64,000 bases of DNA from Desulfosoma caldarium (GCF_003751385.1 NZ_RJVA01000001.1:1-64000), one strand, 5' to 3'; counted from the first letter of the stretch, positions 1 through 11,358 are shown. Notes: a model not told the origin generated them from the letters alone. Program-made: numbers and translations.

Positions 1-207
1 TCAAACTCTCCAGTTTTTCCCTTCAACCACACCCCAAAAGGCGCGGTCCCTTTCTCAATGGCCCAGCACGCTCCTCACTATTTAGTTTTCAAAGAGCAGA
101 GTTTTTTCTTTCTTACCCTTTTGCCTTTGGAGAGTCAAGAGTTTTTTTGCCCTCCCGAAAGGCTCGGCCTATGTAGCAAAAGGCCGATGCCAGGTCAAGG
201 GAAAAAA

Positions 208-1494
208 TCAAGGGGCCACGCTCACGCGCCTCACTTTTTTCTTTCCCGCCCGCAACAGCACCGCTCCGTCCTTAAACCAGTCCAGGGAAATGAGCGCATC
301 AAAGCGCTCCAGGCGCCGGCCGTTGACGTAGGCACCCCCTTGCTGAATGAGCCGCCGCGCGGCGCTTCGACTTTCACAGAGACCCGCATCGGCAAACAGT
401 TCAAAAGCCGGGACTCCCGTTTCCATCCGCGAGCGCTCCACATGGACGGTCGGCACCGACCCTTCGTCACTGTCGGCGTCCCTGGAAACGGTGCTGGACG
501 GCAAAAGATTTTCCGGAAGGCGGCGCCCTCCAAAAACCCGTAAGGCCGCCCGGCGGGCGTCCTCTGCGGCTTGCCGGCCGTGCACAAGGCACGTAACCTC
601 ATAAGCCAGCACGGATTTGGCCGCATTCAACTGTTCGCCTTCGAGTTGCGAAACCGCATCGATTTCTTCAACAGGCAGCAGGGTATAGAGCTTGAGAAAC
701 CGCACCACGTCTCGATCGTCCACGTTGATCCAGTATTGATAGAAATCGTAAGGTGATGTCCTTTGAGCACTCAGCCACACAGCCCCCGCCGCCGTCTTTC
801 CCATCTTGGCGCCTGTTGCCGTGGTCAGGAGAGGAAAGGTGATGCCAAAGGCTTCCTGATGTAGCTTCTTTCGAATGAGGTCGATTCCTGCCACAATGTT
901 GCCCCATTGGTCGTTGCCGCCCATCTGAAGAAAACAGCCGTAGGTCTTGGCCAGATGGTAAAAATCGTAGGCCTGCAAAAGCATGTAGTTGAATTCGATG
1001 AAATTGAGCCCGGTTTCCAAGCGAGCGCGGTAGCTTTCCGCAGCCAGCATGCGATTGACACTGAAATGGCGCCCAATGTCTCTGAGGAAATCAATGTATC
1101 TCAGCTCCATAAGCCAATCGGCGTTGTTCAAAAGGAGCGCCTTGCCTTCAGCGAAGTCCAGAAACCGGGAAAGCTGGATCTTCAAAGCCTGCACATTGTG
1201 CTCAATTTGTTCTTTCATGAGCATCTGACGCATTTCCGTGCGACCACTGGGATCGCCCACCATGCCCGTGCCGCCACCCACCAGCACAATGGGACGGTGG
1301 CCTGAGCGTTGCATGTGCACCAGGGCCATGATGGGCACAAGGCTTCCCACATGCAGACTGTCCGCCGTGGGATCAAACCCAATGTAGCATGTCATGGGCT
1401 TGCTTAATCGTTCGCGCAACGCCTCCCGGTCCGTGACCTGTTCCACAAATCCCCGTTCGGTTAATATATCCAGTGCATTTTTTACCGGTGTCAC
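208..1494 (-). CDS. tyrS: Tyrosyl-tRNA synthetase
   Basis: Charges tRNA-Tyr with tyrosine in the cytoplasm. The class I signature HVGS lies near residue 48 and the second signature appears as KMGKT near residue 230. The C-terminal ~70 residues look like an S4 RNA-binding domain. The frame is open to a TTG at 1518 and an ATG at 1512, but neither has a ribosome site. A GTG at 1494 lies just after AGGAAGGGG, so it is the preferred start (428 aa, normal length). It follows rny after a 37-base gap and is probably co-transcribed. A short inverted repeat (about 164-186) lies downstream but has no U-tract, and nothing else was recognised in bases 1-207. Confidence 0.95.
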   Translation of the reverse strand: MTPVKNALDILTERGFVEQVTDREALRERLSKPMTCYIGFDPTADSLHVGSLVPIMALVHMQRSGHRPIVLVGGGTGMVGDPSGRTEMRQMLMKEQIEHNVQALKIQLSRFLDFAEGKALLLNNADWLMELRYIDFLRDIGRHFSVNRMLAAESYRARLETGLNFIEFNYMLLQAYDFYHLAKTYGCFLQMGGNDQWGNIVAGIDLIRKKLHQEAFGITFPLLTTATGAKMGKTAAGAVWLSAQRTSPYDFYQYWINVDDRDVVRFLKLYTLLPVEEIDAVSQLEGEQLNAAKSVLAYEVTCLVHGRQAAEDARRAALRVFGGRRLPENLLPSSTVSRDADSDEGSVPTVHVERSRMETGVPAFELFADAGLCESRSAARRLIQQGGAYVNGRRLERFDALISLDWFKDGAVLLRAGKKKVRRVSVAP

Positions 1495-1531
1495 CGTTTT
1501 CCCCTTCCTCATGCCCAACCGTTAACCATTC

Positions 1532-3094
1532 TCACTTGGCATACTCTACCGCTCGGGTCTCTCGAATGACCGTCACTTTGATCTGGCCGGGATACGTCAG
1601 TTCACTTTCAATGCGCTTGGCAATATCTTTGCTCAGTAGCACCGTTTCCGCATCGCCCACCGATTCATTCTCCACAATGATGCGCAGTTCTCGACCAGCC
1701 TGAATGGCGTAGGCCTTAGAAACACCCTTGAAGGACATGGCTATTTTTTCGAGGTTTTCCAGCCTTCGCACGTAGGATTCCAAAAGTTCCTTACGTGCTC
1801 CCGGGCGGGCTCCGGACAGAGCGTCTGCTGCCTGAACCAGAATGGCCAGCACACTTTCCCCCGGCACATCCTCGTGGTGCGCAGCTATGGCATTTACAAT
1901 CTCAGGACATTCTCCATACTTCTTGGCCAGATCCGCGCCAATCAGTGCATGAGGCCCTTCCACTTCATGGTCCACGGCCTTGCCAATATCGTGCAAAAGG
2001 CCTGCACGCTTGGCCTGCTTTTCGTTGAGTCCTAGCTCCGCGGCCATGACTCCACACAAGAAGGCCACCTCGCGGGAATGCTGCAGAACGTTTTGGGCGT
2101 AACTGGTGCGATACTTCAGTTTGCCCACAAGCTTGATGAGTTCCGCATGGATGCCGTGAACCCCCACGTCAAAGGCCGCCTGTTCCCCGGCGTCTCGAAT
2201 GGCCGTGTCGATCTCCTGGCCTACCTTTTCCACAATCTCCTCAATGCGCGCCGGATGAATGCGCCCATCGGAAATGAGCCGCTCTAAAGAAAGGCGCGCC
2301 ACTTCCCGACGGACGGGGTTAAACCCGGACAAAATCACCGCCTCCGGCGTGTCATCGATGATGAGATCGATTCCCGTGGTGGCTTCCAACGCCCGAATGT
2401 TCCGTCCTTCTCGGCCAATGATGCGCCCCTTCATTTCGTCGCTGGGCAGATTGACCACTGAGACCGTCTTTTCCACTACGTAATCTCCGGCGTACCTTTG
2501 TATGGCCAGCGCAATGATTTCCTTGGCCTTCTTGTCCCCCTGTTCGCGCGCCTCCGCCTCCAGGCGCTTGACCGTTAAGGCCGCCTCGTGTCGCGCTTCA
2601 TCCTCGATGCTTTTGATGAGCAACTCCTTGGCTTCCTGAGCAGAAATTCCCGACAAGGACTCCAACTTCAGACGCTGGGCTTCAATCAGGTCCTCAACCT
2701 CCTTGGATCGCTGCTCAAGATCTCTTTCCTTTTCCTGAAGTTGCTTTTCCTTCTTGGCGATGACACTTTCACGCTTGTCCAAGGCCTCGGACTTCTTCTC
2801 CAAGTTTTCTTCTTTTTGTAACAGCCGTTTTTCGAGACTTTGCAGCTCCCTTCGCGTCTCCTTGGTTTCTTTCTCAAAATCCGCCTTGAGACGAAAGATG
2901 TTGTCCTTGGCTTGAAGAATCGCCTCCTTCTTGAGGGTTTCCGCCTCCTTGCGAGCCTCTTCCAGCAGGAGTTCGGACTCTCGCCGCTCCTTTTGGGTCT
3001 TCCTCTGAAGCATCAGACGCCAGCCGAGGGCGCCTGCGCCCAAACCCACCACGAGCGCCACAAAGGCCACCATAACCATTCCCAACGGTTCCAT
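1532..3094 (-). CDS. rny: Ribonuclease Y
   Basis: Membrane-anchored endoribonuclease that starts mRNA decay. The 520-residue protein has the family order: an N-terminal membrane helix (about 5-25), a long charged coiled coil (about 30-190), a KH RNA-binding domain ([15 protein letters not shown] near 225) and an HD domain with [12 protein letters not shown] in the second half. The start has AAAGGAG five bases upstream. The gene lies directly downstream of the large inverted-repeat region at 3150-3855 on the same strand, so that region is either its long leader or a separate RNA gene. tyrS follows. Length and domain content are typical, with no sign of damage. Confidence 0.96.
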   Translation of the reverse strand: MEPLGMVMVAFVALVVGLGAGALGWRLMLQRKTQKERRESELLLEEARKEAETLKKEAILQAKDNIFRLKADFEKETKETRRELQSLEKRLLQKEENLEKKSEALDKRESVIAKKEKQLQEKERDLEQRSKEVEDLIEAQRLKLESLSGISAQEAKELLIKSIEDEARHEAALTVKRLEAEAREQGDKKAKEIIALAIQRYAGDYVVEKTVSVVNLPSDEMKGRIIGREGRNIRALEATTGIDLIIDDTPEAVILSGFNPVRREVARLSLERLISDGRIHPARIEEIVEKVGQEIDTAIRDAGEQAAFDVGVHGIHAELIKLVGKLKYRTSYAQNVLQHSREVAFLCGVMAAELGLNEKQAKRAGLLHDIGKAVDHEVEGPHALIGADLAKKYGECPEIVNAIAAHHEDVPGESVLAILVQAADALSGARPGARKELLESYVRRLENLEKIAMSFKGVSKAYAIQAGRELRIIVENESVGDAETVLLSKDIAKRIESELTYPGQIKVTVIRETRAVEYAK

Positions 3095-3149
3095 AGGGCT
3101 CCTTTCTCTTTTTAGGCTCCAAAGTTTCGGCGCCTTGGAGCTTGAGCCA

Positions 3150-3855
3150 CATGAACGGCGCTATGAGCGCCGAGTGCAAATGGGTCACCCCACACGAACA
3201 CTGACGGTCAGATGCATGCGTAAGAGGTTGGCTTCTGAGTCTAGGAAGACCCGCGGGATAAGCTAATACCTTATACCCCTCGGGCGCTCGTGGTCGAGCA
3301 GTCGGCAGGCTGGCCTTTGAGGATCATATGAAGGGGATGCCCCCGCTATGTGCCGTGTCGGCAGTCGGTCTTGAACCGATTCAGCAAAGTGGGTGTTCCG
3401 TCATGCCTTTAGGCCCGTCGACCAAGCGACGCGCACACCAGCATGAGAGAGAACTCCCTGTTTGTTGGTGTTGGCTCAGGAACGCTCTACCAATCACGGG
3501 CACCGCAGGGGCGTATGGAAAACTCTCACCCGGGCTGGATCCTTCGAAGCCCCGCGTCATGATGTTTAGCACTTTAACTCCTTTGGCTCCGTACGGTCCC
3601 TCCGCTGTCCCTTGTGCCCGGACACCGGACCCTACCCTGTTCCTCATATCGCAAGATGACCGTACCGTGGCCTTGACAATTTATCTCTGCAAGGCTCGGT
3701 ACGGCGAAAGCAACAAAAAGCATGTAGGCTTTGCCGCCCGTCGTTCCGCTATCCCGACTTATGGCGCCCCTTCGGGTCACACCCTCAGGTCCAATGTTAC
3801 GCTGCAACGCCGTCTTTAGTAAACCTCTTAAATTCCACCAGATTTCTCGGCGTCA
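3150..3855 (-). ncRNA. Candidate large structured RNA (unknown family)
   Basis: This ~700-base gap between glmS and rny has no convincing coding frame but is packed with inverted repeats. Examples: 3848-3853 with 3807-3812; 3728-3735 with 3703-3711; 3698-3704 and 3690-3695 with 3660-3666 and 3670-3675; long-range 3614-3620 with 3497-3503; 3466-3471 with 3435-3440; 3427-3431 with 3416-3420; 3359-3363 with 3351-3355; 3270-3278 with 3255-3262; 3166-3172 with 3156-3162. A near-consensus minus-strand promoter sits at 3860-3889, so the first helix would begin right at the 5' end. I found no RNase P, tmRNA, 6S, SRP, rRNA or group I/II intron hallmarks. It could be a standalone RNA or a very long rny leader. 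No U-tract terminator is visible before rny. The strand is inferred from the promoter and flanking genes. Confidence 0.5.
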
Positions 3856-3859
3856 ATGC

Positions 3860-3889
3860 ATTCTATGCGTAGCCTTGGTGGAAAGTCAA
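3860..3889 (-). promoter_or_regulatory. Sigma70-type promoter for the structured RNA/rny unit
   Basis: On the minus strand TTGACT (3884-3889) and TAGAAT (3860-3865) are separated by 18 bases, each one mismatch from consensus. It lies between the glmS stop and the structured region, and predicts a transcript start near 3853. Confidence 0.6.
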
Positions 3890-3916
3890 GATGAAACTCG
3901 AGAAACCTTCGCTTCT

Positions 3917-5749
3917 TCATTCCACGGTGACGCTCTTAGCCAGATTTCTCGGTTGGTCCACGTCCGTGCCGCGAAGGTCAGCCATATGATAAGCCAGCAG
4001 CTGCAAAGGGACGGTGAACACGATGGGAGCCAGCCATGGCGCGGTTTGGGGCACGCAAAACTGAAGCACATCGTCGTCTAGCCGCACATCACGGTCCCCC
4101 TCCACAAACGCCAAGACCTTGCCGCCTCGAGCCTTCACCTCCTGCACGTTGGAGAGCATTTTTTCGTAGAGGGGGCCCTTTTGGATAAGAGCTACCACCG
4201 GCATCTTTTCGTCAACGAGCGCGATGGGACCATGTTTCATCTCGCCGGCAGCATAGCCCTCCGCATGAATGTAGGAGATTTCTTTCATCTTGAGCGCCCC
4301 TTCCAGAGCAATGGGGTAGAGGAGACCGCGGCCCAAGTAGAGAAAGTGTTCCCGGTCCATGAATCGACGCGCCCATTCCCGCAGCGTCTGCTCTGCGCTC
4401 AGAACCTCCTCAATCTTTCCAGGTAGCTCCCGAAGTCCTTGAATGTGATAAGAAAGTTGTCGCGGTTGAATCCTTCCAGACAAATGAGCCCAGTGCAAGG
4501 CAAAGAGGTACAAAGCCACCAGCTGGGTCGTAAAGGTTTTTGTGGAGGCCACGCCGATTTCCGGTCCGGCGTGCGTGTAGAGGACGCCGTGGGCCATGCG
4601 CGCCAAAGTGCTTCCCACCACATTGACCACGGCTCTGCAATGCGCTCCCCTTTCCAGGCCTTCCTTGAGCGCAGCTCGAGTGTCCGCCGTCTCTCCTGAT
4701 TGGCTGACCACCAATAGTAGGCTGTTGCTGTTGAGAAGCGGTCCTCGGTATCGGAATTCCGAACCAAGATCCACATCCACAGGCACGTGACAAAGTTGCT
4801 CAAGCAAATATTTGGCCACAAGGCATGCATGATAGGATGTGCCGCAGGCCACCAAATGGATGCGTTTGACGGTCTTGACCAGGTCTTGTGAAATATTGAG
4901 GTCGGATAATCGAAGCCGCTCTTGGTTCAAATCGACGACGCTGCGCAACGTGTCGATGATGGCTCGAGGCTGCTCAAAGATTTCTTTTTGCATGAAGTGC
5001 TTGTAGCCAGCTTTTTCTGCGGCCACAGGATTCCAATCCACGGTCTGCACGGTGTGGAAGCGAGGCTTTCCCTCCAGCGTCTCGATCTGATAGCCGTCTC
5101 GGCGCAACACCACCAGATCGTCATCTTCCAGAAGAACAATACTGCGGGTGACATGCAAGATGGCGGGAATATCCGAAGCGAGATAGTAGGCCCCCTCGCC
5201 AAGACCAAGAATTAGCGGGCTCTCGCGCCGGGCCCCTACGAGAAGATTTGGAGCTTGCTCATTTAGAAAAACTACGGCAAAACTACCTCGCAGTTGGCAC
5301 AGGGTCGCCCGCACACTTTCCACATAGTTCCCGCACCGGTGCCACTGATCTTCCAGAAGTTTGACAATGACCTCCGTGTCCGTCTCTGAAGTAAACTCGT
5401 ACCCCCTCGCCAGCAAACGGTCCTTGATTTCACCATAGTTTTCAATTATGCCGTTGTGCACCACGGCAAACGGGCCCGATCGATGAGGGTGAGCATTTTC
5501 ATCGCTTGGTGCGCCGTGTGTTGCCCATCTCGTATGTCCAATGCCAATCGTGCCCTGGACCGGGTTTTCCGCCAACCTCTTTTCCAGCTGGCTGATCTTC
5601 CCCACGCATCGGACGGTTTTGATTCTCCCTCCGAGGTCAACCACCGCGATTCCCGCGCTGTCGTAGCCTCGGTATTCCAAACGCCGAAGCCCTTCGACGA
5701 GCAACTCCACGCTGTCTTCCTGACCGATGTAGCCGACGATTCCACACAT
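3917..5749 (-). CDS. glmS: Glutamine-fructose-6-phosphate aminotransferase (isomerizing)
   Basis: Makes glucosamine-6-phosphate from fructose-6-phosphate and glutamine, the first step toward UDP-GlcNAc for peptidoglycan and LPS. The protein begins MCGIVGYIG, so Cys2 is the N-terminal nucleophile of the glutaminase domain (1-~230). Two SIS sugar-isomerase domains follow (about 285-420 and 455-590; VSQSGETADT and GRGLLYPIALEGALKMKEIS are visible). The tail LAKSVTVE is the usual closing of the fructose-6-P site. It is 610 residues, the normal length. The start has AAGGAG eight bases upstream. It lies downstream of the atp terminator. I saw no glmS ribozyme upstream. Confidence 0.97.
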   Translation of the reverse strand: MCGIVGYIGQEDSVELLVEGLRRLEYRGYDSAGIAVVDLGGRIKTVRCVGKISQLEKRLAENPVQGTIGIGHTRWATHGAPSDENAHPHRSGPFAVVHNGIIENYGEIKDRLLARGYEFTSETDTEVIVKLLEDQWHRCGNYVESVRATLCQLRGSFAVVFLNEQAPNLLVGARRESPLILGLGEGAYYLASDIPAILHVTRSIVLLEDDDLVVLRRDGYQIETLEGKPRFHTVQTVDWNPVAAEKAGYKHFMQKEIFEQPRAIIDTLRSVVDLNQERLRLSDLNISQDLVKTVKRIHLVACGTSYHACLVAKYLLEQLCHVPVDVDLGSEFRYRGPLLNSNSLLLVVSQSGETADTRAALKEGLERGAHCRAVVNVVGSTLARMAHGVLYTHAGPEIGVASTKTFTTQLVALYLFALHWAHLSGRIQPRQLSYHIQGLRELPGKIEEVLSAEQTLREWARRFMDREHFLYLGRGLLYPIALEGALKMKEISYIHAEGYAAGEMKHGPIALVDEKMPVVALIQKGPLYEKMLSNVQEVKARGGKVLAFVEGDRDVRLDDDVLQFCVPQTAPWLAPIVFTVPLQLLAYHMADLRGTDVDQPRNLAKSVTVE

Positions 5750-5828
5750 GAACCGTCTCCTTATTCCTCGTTTCCTGGTCTCGCCGTGCCAGTCATATCA
5801 TCGGAATCGGCGCCTGTCACCTTTAACG

Positions 5829-5858
5829 AAAAAACCCCGTCGCGTGACGACGGGGTTT
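5829..5858 (-). terminator. Intrinsic terminator of the atp operon
   Basis: Minus strand: an 8-bp GC stem (5848-5855 with 5835-5842), extended by A-T pairs and followed by a run of six U, 27 bases beyond the atpC stop. Confidence 0.85.
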
Positions 5859-5884
5859 CTAATTTAGAGCTCACTATGTCGAAT

Positions 5885-6289
5885 CTAGCGGCGGGCGGCA
5901 ACTTTGAGTCGAGTGAGAGCCCTCTGCAGCGCCGCCTGAGCCCTGGCAAATTCCACACGGTCCTTTGCCTCGCGCAAACGCCGCTCCGCCCGTTCCTTGG
6001 CCGCCTGAGCTCGAATCACATCGATGTCGGTGGCCTCTTCCGCTGCCGTCGCAAGAATGGTCACCTTATCGGGCAAAACCTCAGCATACCCACCCATGAT
6101 GGCCACAAACCTCGTGCTGCCGCCGGCCTTAAACCTAAGTTCGCCAATCTTCAACTTGGTTAAGAAGGGGATGTGGTTGGGCAACGCTCCAAACTCGCCA
6201 TACTCCCCGGGAGCCACCACCATGTCTACTTCTTCGCTCAAAACTTTACGGACCGGCGTAACGACCTCTAACAAAAGTTTTCCTGCCAT
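5885..6289 (-). CDS. atpC: ATP synthase F1 subunit epsilon
   Basis: Central-stalk subunit that couples rotation to catalysis and restrains ATP hydrolysis. The 134-residue protein has the N-terminal beta sandwich (LLLEVVTPVRKVLSEEVDMV, GEYGEFGALPNH) and a C-terminal helical hairpin rich in Arg, Glu and Ala. It is the last gene of the F1 operon, 25 bases after atpD and just before the intrinsic terminator. The ribosome site is weak (GGTGGGC). Length is typical. Confidence 0.95.
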   Translation of the reverse strand: MAGKLLLEVVTPVRKVLSEEVDMVVAPGEYGEFGALPNHIPFLTKLKIGELRFKAGGSTRFVAIMGGYAEVLPDKVTILATAAEEATDIDVIRAQAAKERAERRLREAKDRVEFARAQAALQRALTRLKVAARR

Positions 6290-6314
6290 GTTTGCCCACC
6301 GTTCGCTCAGTAGG

Positions 6315-7763
<1,449 letters not shown>

Positions 7764-8633
7764 CTACTTCTTAAGAGCCTCTGCGCCACCGACGATGTCC
7801 ATAAGTTCCTTTGTAATCGACGCCTGGCGTGCCTTGTTGTACGTTAGCGTCAGGTTGTGCACCATATCCTTGCAGTTGTTGGTGGCGTTCTCCATGGCCG
7901 TCATCCGGGCCGCATGCTCGCTGACCGCCGTCAGGTAGAAGCAGTCCAGGAGTTGATTGTAGACGTAGTTTGGCAACAAATCGTTCAGAAGCTCTTCATG
8001 TGACGGTTCAAAGATGTATTCGCGCGCTTCACCCTCCGCATGGGTCTCGGGAACGACGGGCAACAAACGTATGATCGTTGGTTCTTGCTTCACCATGCTA
8101 CGAAAATGGCTGTAGATGATGTACACCTCGTCTGCGTCGCCGTCCAAAAACAACTCAATGATCTCCCGCCCAAGCCGAAAGGCGTCGTCATAATTGGGCT
8201 TGTTAAGCAAGCCCGTAAGTTCCCTTCGCACGGTGTAGTGGCGCCTGCGGAAGTAATCCCGCCCTTTTCGGCCCGCGGCCGTCAAAGAGACTTCCAGGCC
8301 TTCGCGGCGCTTTTGCATGATGAACCGCTCTGCCGTTGCGATTAAATTATTGTTGAAGCTTCCGCACAGGCCTCGGTCTGCAGTGAGAAGGACCAATTCG
8401 ATTTTTTTGACCTCTTCCCGCGGGGTCATGAGCAGAAAGCTTCCGTCCGGCTCCACCCCTACCACAAGCCTCCCGATGACCTCCCGAAACTTTTCCGCAT
8501 AGTTTCGGAAGCGCTCCATGTTTTCCTGAGCCCCTCGCAGCTTAGCCGCCGCCACCATGTTCATGGCTTTGGTGATCTGCGAGGTCTTTTTCACTGCCTC
8601 GATCTTGCGCTTGATATCCCGAAGGGTCGCCAT
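7764..8633 (-). CDS. atpG: ATP synthase F1 subunit gamma
   Basis: Rotor shaft of F1. The protein starts MATLRDIKRKIEAVKKT, followed by the conserved TKAMNMVAAAKLR helix, and ends with the paired C-terminal helix (NATNNCKDMVHNLTLTYNKA, RQASITKELMDIVGGAEAL). The central Rossmann-like part contains LTADRGLCGSFN. At 289 residues it is full length. An AAGAGG ribosome site precedes the ATG. It lies between atpA and atpD in canonical order. Confidence 0.96.
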   Translation of the reverse strand: MATLRDIKRKIEAVKKTSQITKAMNMVAAAKLRGAQENMERFRNYAEKFREVIGRLVVGVEPDGSFLLMTPREEVKKIELVLLTADRGLCGSFNNNLIATAERFIMQKRREGLEVSLTAAGRKGRDYFRRRHYTVRRELTGLLNKPNYDDAFRLGREIIELFLDGDADEVYIIYSHFRSMVKQEPTIIRLLPVVPETHAEGEAREYIFEPSHEELLNDLLPNYVYNQLLDCFYLTAVSEHAARMTAMENATNNCKDMVHNLTLTYNKARQASITKELMDIVGGAEALKK

Positions 8634-8667
8634 ACACGCCTCTTTTCAGAAAGGCCTCCGCCTCGAA

Positions 8668-10185
8668 TTATCCCTGAAACACTCCAGCAAATTCTTCCAG
8701 CACGCTGGCTATCTTCTTGTCCAATTCCTCGCTGATGACCTTCTTTTCCTTAATCTCCTGAAGGATCTCGGGGTACTTTCTTTCCACGAAGGCAAGCATC
8801 TGGCTTTCGTAAGCTTGAACCTTCTCCACCGGAATCTTGTCCAAGTAACCACGCGTGCCCGCGTATAGAGACATCACCTGTCGTTCTTCGGGCATGGGCT
8901 GGTATTGTGGCTGTTTGAGCAGTTCAACAAGGCGCATACCGCGGTTAAGCTGTTGCTGGGTAGCTTTGTCCAAATCGCTTCCGAACTTGGCAAAGGCTTC
9001 CAGTTCCCGGTACTGAGCGAGGTCCAGGCGCAGACGCCCGGCAACCTGTTTCATGGCTTTGGTCTGAGCAGCACCGCCCACCCGTGACACCGAAAGGCCC
9101 ACGTTAATGGCTGGTCGCACACCAGCGAAGAAAAGACCCGGCTCCAAGTAGATCTGGCCATCGGTAATGGAGATCACATTGGTGGGAATGTAGGCAGACA
9201 CGTCGCCCGCTTGGGTCTCGATAACGGGCAAAGCCGTCAGCGACCCTCCACCCAGCTGATCGTTCAGCTTGGCCGCCCGCTCCAACAGACGCGAGTGGTT
9301 GTAGAAAATATCACCAGGATAGGCTTCACGCGCCGGAGGCCTCCTAAGGAGCAGGGAAACCTGTCGATAGGCAGCCGCCTGTTTCGACAAGTCGTCGTAG
9401 ATGATTAAGGCATGCCGCCCGCTGTCGCGGTAGTACTCACCCATGGCACATCCGGCATAAGGGGCAATGTACTGAAGCGGTGCAGGATCGCTGGCGCAGG
9501 CCGCCACCACAACGGTGTATTCCATGGCGCCATGGCGACGCAGCGTTTCCACGACCTGGGCCACCGTCGACTTCTTCTGACCCACGGCCACATAAATGCA
9601 AATGATGCCGCTGTCTTTTTGGTTAATGATGGCATCGACAGCGATGGCCGTCTTGCCGATCTGACGATCGCCGATGATCAGCTCGCGCTGCCCTCGGCCA
9701 ATAGGCGTCATGGCGTCAATGGCCTTTATTCCCGTGTACATGGGTTCGTTGACGGGCTGACGTGCGATAACACCCGGCGCGATGCGCTCAATGCGCGCAA
9801 ATTCCGTGGCCTCGATCGGTCCCTTGCCATCCAAAGGATTTCCCACGGGGTCGACGATGCGCCCGATGATCGCATCGCCGACCGGCACTTCCGCAATGCG
9901 GCCGGTGCGTCGCACCTCCGCACCCTCTTTGATGTGGATGTCTTCGCCCAGAATGGCGACACCCACGTTGTCTTCCTCCAGGTTCAGGGCCAAGCCGTAC
10001 ATGGGGCCATGATCCGTAGGGAACTCAAGCAATTCCATGGACATGCACTTCTCCACGCCGTAGACGCGCGCGATACCGTCGCCGACGGAGAGGACACGCC
10101 CGGTTTCGCTGAGCTCAACCTTCTTCTCGTAGTCCTTGATCTGCTCGCGAATAATTTGGCTGATTTCTTCGGCTCTGATCTCCAT
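8668..10185 (-). CDS. atpA: ATP synthase F1 subunit alpha
   Basis: Non-catalytic nucleotide-binding subunit of the F1 head. It starts [16 protein letters not shown] and carries the P-loop GDRQIGKT (about 169-176) and the signature [17 protein letters not shown]. At 505 residues it is standard length. The start overlaps the atpH stop by one base (TAATG), which implies translational coupling. No unusual features. Confidence 0.97.
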   Translation of the reverse strand: MEIRAEEISQIIREQIKDYEKKVELSETGRVLSVGDGIARVYGVEKCMSMELLEFPTDHGPMYGLALNLEEDNVGVAILGEDIHIKEGAEVRRTGRIAEVPVGDAIIGRIVDPVGNPLDGKGPIEATEFARIERIAPGVIARQPVNEPMYTGIKAIDAMTPIGRGQRELIIGDRQIGKTAIAVDAIINQKDSGIICIYVAVGQKKSTVAQVVETLRRHGAMEYTVVVAACASDPAPLQYIAPYAGCAMGEYYRDSGRHALIIYDDLSKQAAAYRQVSLLLRRPPAREAYPGDIFYNHSRLLERAAKLNDQLGGGSLTALPVIETQAGDVSAYIPTNVISITDGQIYLEPGLFFAGVRPAINVGLSVSRVGGAAQTKAMKQVAGRLRLDLAQYRELEAFAKFGSDLDKATQQQLNRGMRLVELLKQPQYQPMPEERQVMSLYAGTRGYLDKIPVEKVQAYESQMLAFVERKYPEILQEIKEKKVISEELDKKIASVLEEFAGVFQG

Positions 10186-10736
10186 TAACCCAACTCACCC
10201 CTTTTCAAAGATTCTTTGATTGCCTGTAACTGCGTTCGCACGCTGCCATCGATGACCAGATCGCCGATACGAGCCACAGCACCTCCGATGAGACTTGGAT
10301 CTTGCTGGAACTCGACGACGATCTTTTTTCCGGTCAATTTGCTCAGGGTTTCCGCAATCTTGGCTATGGCCGCATCGTCCAGCTTCACGGCCGCACTGAG
10401 CTTGGCGCGAGCCACATTGAAGTGCTCATCCGTCAGCCGCTGAAAGTACTGGGAGATTTCCGGTAAATACCGAATTCTTGCCTTCTCCACCAACAGCGTG
10501 CCGAAGCTGCGCAGCACGGGACTCATCTCGGCCTTTTCCGCCAGGGTGCGAAACACGGATTTCTTCACATCCTCTGGGTAGAGCGGGTTAGCCAGAGCAT
10601 CCATGATCTCCGGCTGCTGGTCGAGGAGCTGCGCAAGCCCTTGCAGCTCTTGCCCGTACTCGCTCAGCTTCCCATCCTCTAAGGCGAGATTAAACAGAGC
10701 CTTGGCGTATCGTTTGGCGACAATCAACTTTTTCAC
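10185..10736 (-). CDS. atpH: ATP synthase F1 subunit delta
   Basis: Peripheral-stalk subunit that joins F1 to the b/b' dimer (OSCP homologue). The 183-residue protein has the N-terminal six-helix domain ([18 protein letters not shown]) and the C-terminal conserved segment with [20 protein letters not shown]. It starts with GTG overlapping the atpF stop (GTGA) and ends overlapping the atpA start, so translation is tightly coupled on both sides. Confidence 0.95.
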   Translation of the reverse strand: MKKLIVAKRYAKALFNLALEDGKLSEYGQELQGLAQLLDQQPEIMDALANPLYPEDVKKSVFRTLAEKAEMSPVLRSFGTLLVEKARIRYLPEISQYFQRLTDEHFNVARAKLSAAVKLDDAAIAKIAETLSKLTGKKIVVEFQQDPSLIGGAVARIGDLVIDGSVRTQLQAIKESLKRGELG

Positions 10737-11314
10737 TTTGCCTCCACCGCCTTTGTGATAAATTCATCAATCAAGCGATCCTGGTCCTCGGGCCTGATAC
10801 TCTTTTTAAGAAGATCCTCCGCCGCATTGACAGACAGCTCGGCGATCTCCTCTTGCAGGCTTTCCTTGGCCGCCTTGATCTCCTGCTGAATGGCGAATCG
10901 GGCCTGTTCCTTGATGTAGTGGGCCTCCTTTTCCGCCGCCTCAATGATCTTTTGCTTCTCCGCCTCGCCTTCCTGAATATATTCGGCCAAAATCTGCTCG
11001 GTCTCTTGGTCCAAAGCCGCCAGCTTCGCTTGATACTCCGCGGCCTTGGCCTCCATTTCCTTCTTCTTCTCTTCCAGCTCCGTCAAAAGCCTTTGAATGT
11101 TTTCCCGTCGGGACGAAAAGAAATTGGCCACGGGCTTTTTTAGCAGCTTGATCAGAATGGCAACCATGATGGCAAAATTCATCAACCGCAAAAAGAAATC
11201 TTTCCACGGCAGCCCCGCCGCCTCATGCCCTCCGGCTGCCGAAGCGAAGGCTGCAGTTGCCACACCAAAACTCACTGCCACCACTGCCGTCAACGTCGTT
11301 TTCCATCCCTTCAT
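10733..11314 (-). CDS. atpF: ATP synthase Fo subunit b
   Basis: Peripheral-stalk subunit. Residues 1-~26 are a hydrophobic, Ala-rich stretch that resembles a signal peptide (VATAAFASAAGG). The family-typical membrane helix comes next (FFLRLMNFAIMVAILIKLL, about 40-60), then a long charged helix with Glu/Lys/Ala heptads to the C-terminus. Its 193 residues exceed a plain b subunit because of the N-terminal hydrophobic extension. The ribosome site AAGGGG is well placed. A second, shorter b-type subunit lies immediately upstream, giving a b/b' heterodimeric stalk. Confidence 0.93.
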   Translation of the reverse strand: MKGWKTTLTAVVAVSFGVATAAFASAAGGHEAAGLPWKDFFLRLMNFAIMVAILIKLLKKPVANFFSSRRENIQRLLTELEEKKKEMEAKAAEYQAKLAALDQETEQILAEYIQEGEAEKQKIIEAAEKEAHYIKEQARFAIQQEIKAAKESLQEEIAELSVNAAEDLLKKSIRPEDQDRLIDEFITKAVEAK

Positions 11315-11358
11315 TGATCGCCCCTTACCGTCAAGATACCCCGGCTTTCTTCAACGCC

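Noticed and set aside
3360-3400. tRNA-like arm (TTCAAGA loop)
   Set aside because: On the minus strand a 4-bp stem with a T-loop-like sequence appears, but no acceptor, D or anticodon arms fit around it.
3328-3819. 163-residue plus-strand frame in the glmS-rny gap
   Set aside because: It overlaps the inverted-repeat region, has no ribosome site, odd composition rich in Pro, Arg and Cys, and no recognisable domain. A structured RNA explains the region better.
5750-5884. glmS ribozyme upstream of glmS
   Set aside because: The gap is only ~135 bases and is occupied by the atp terminator; no ribozyme core is seen.
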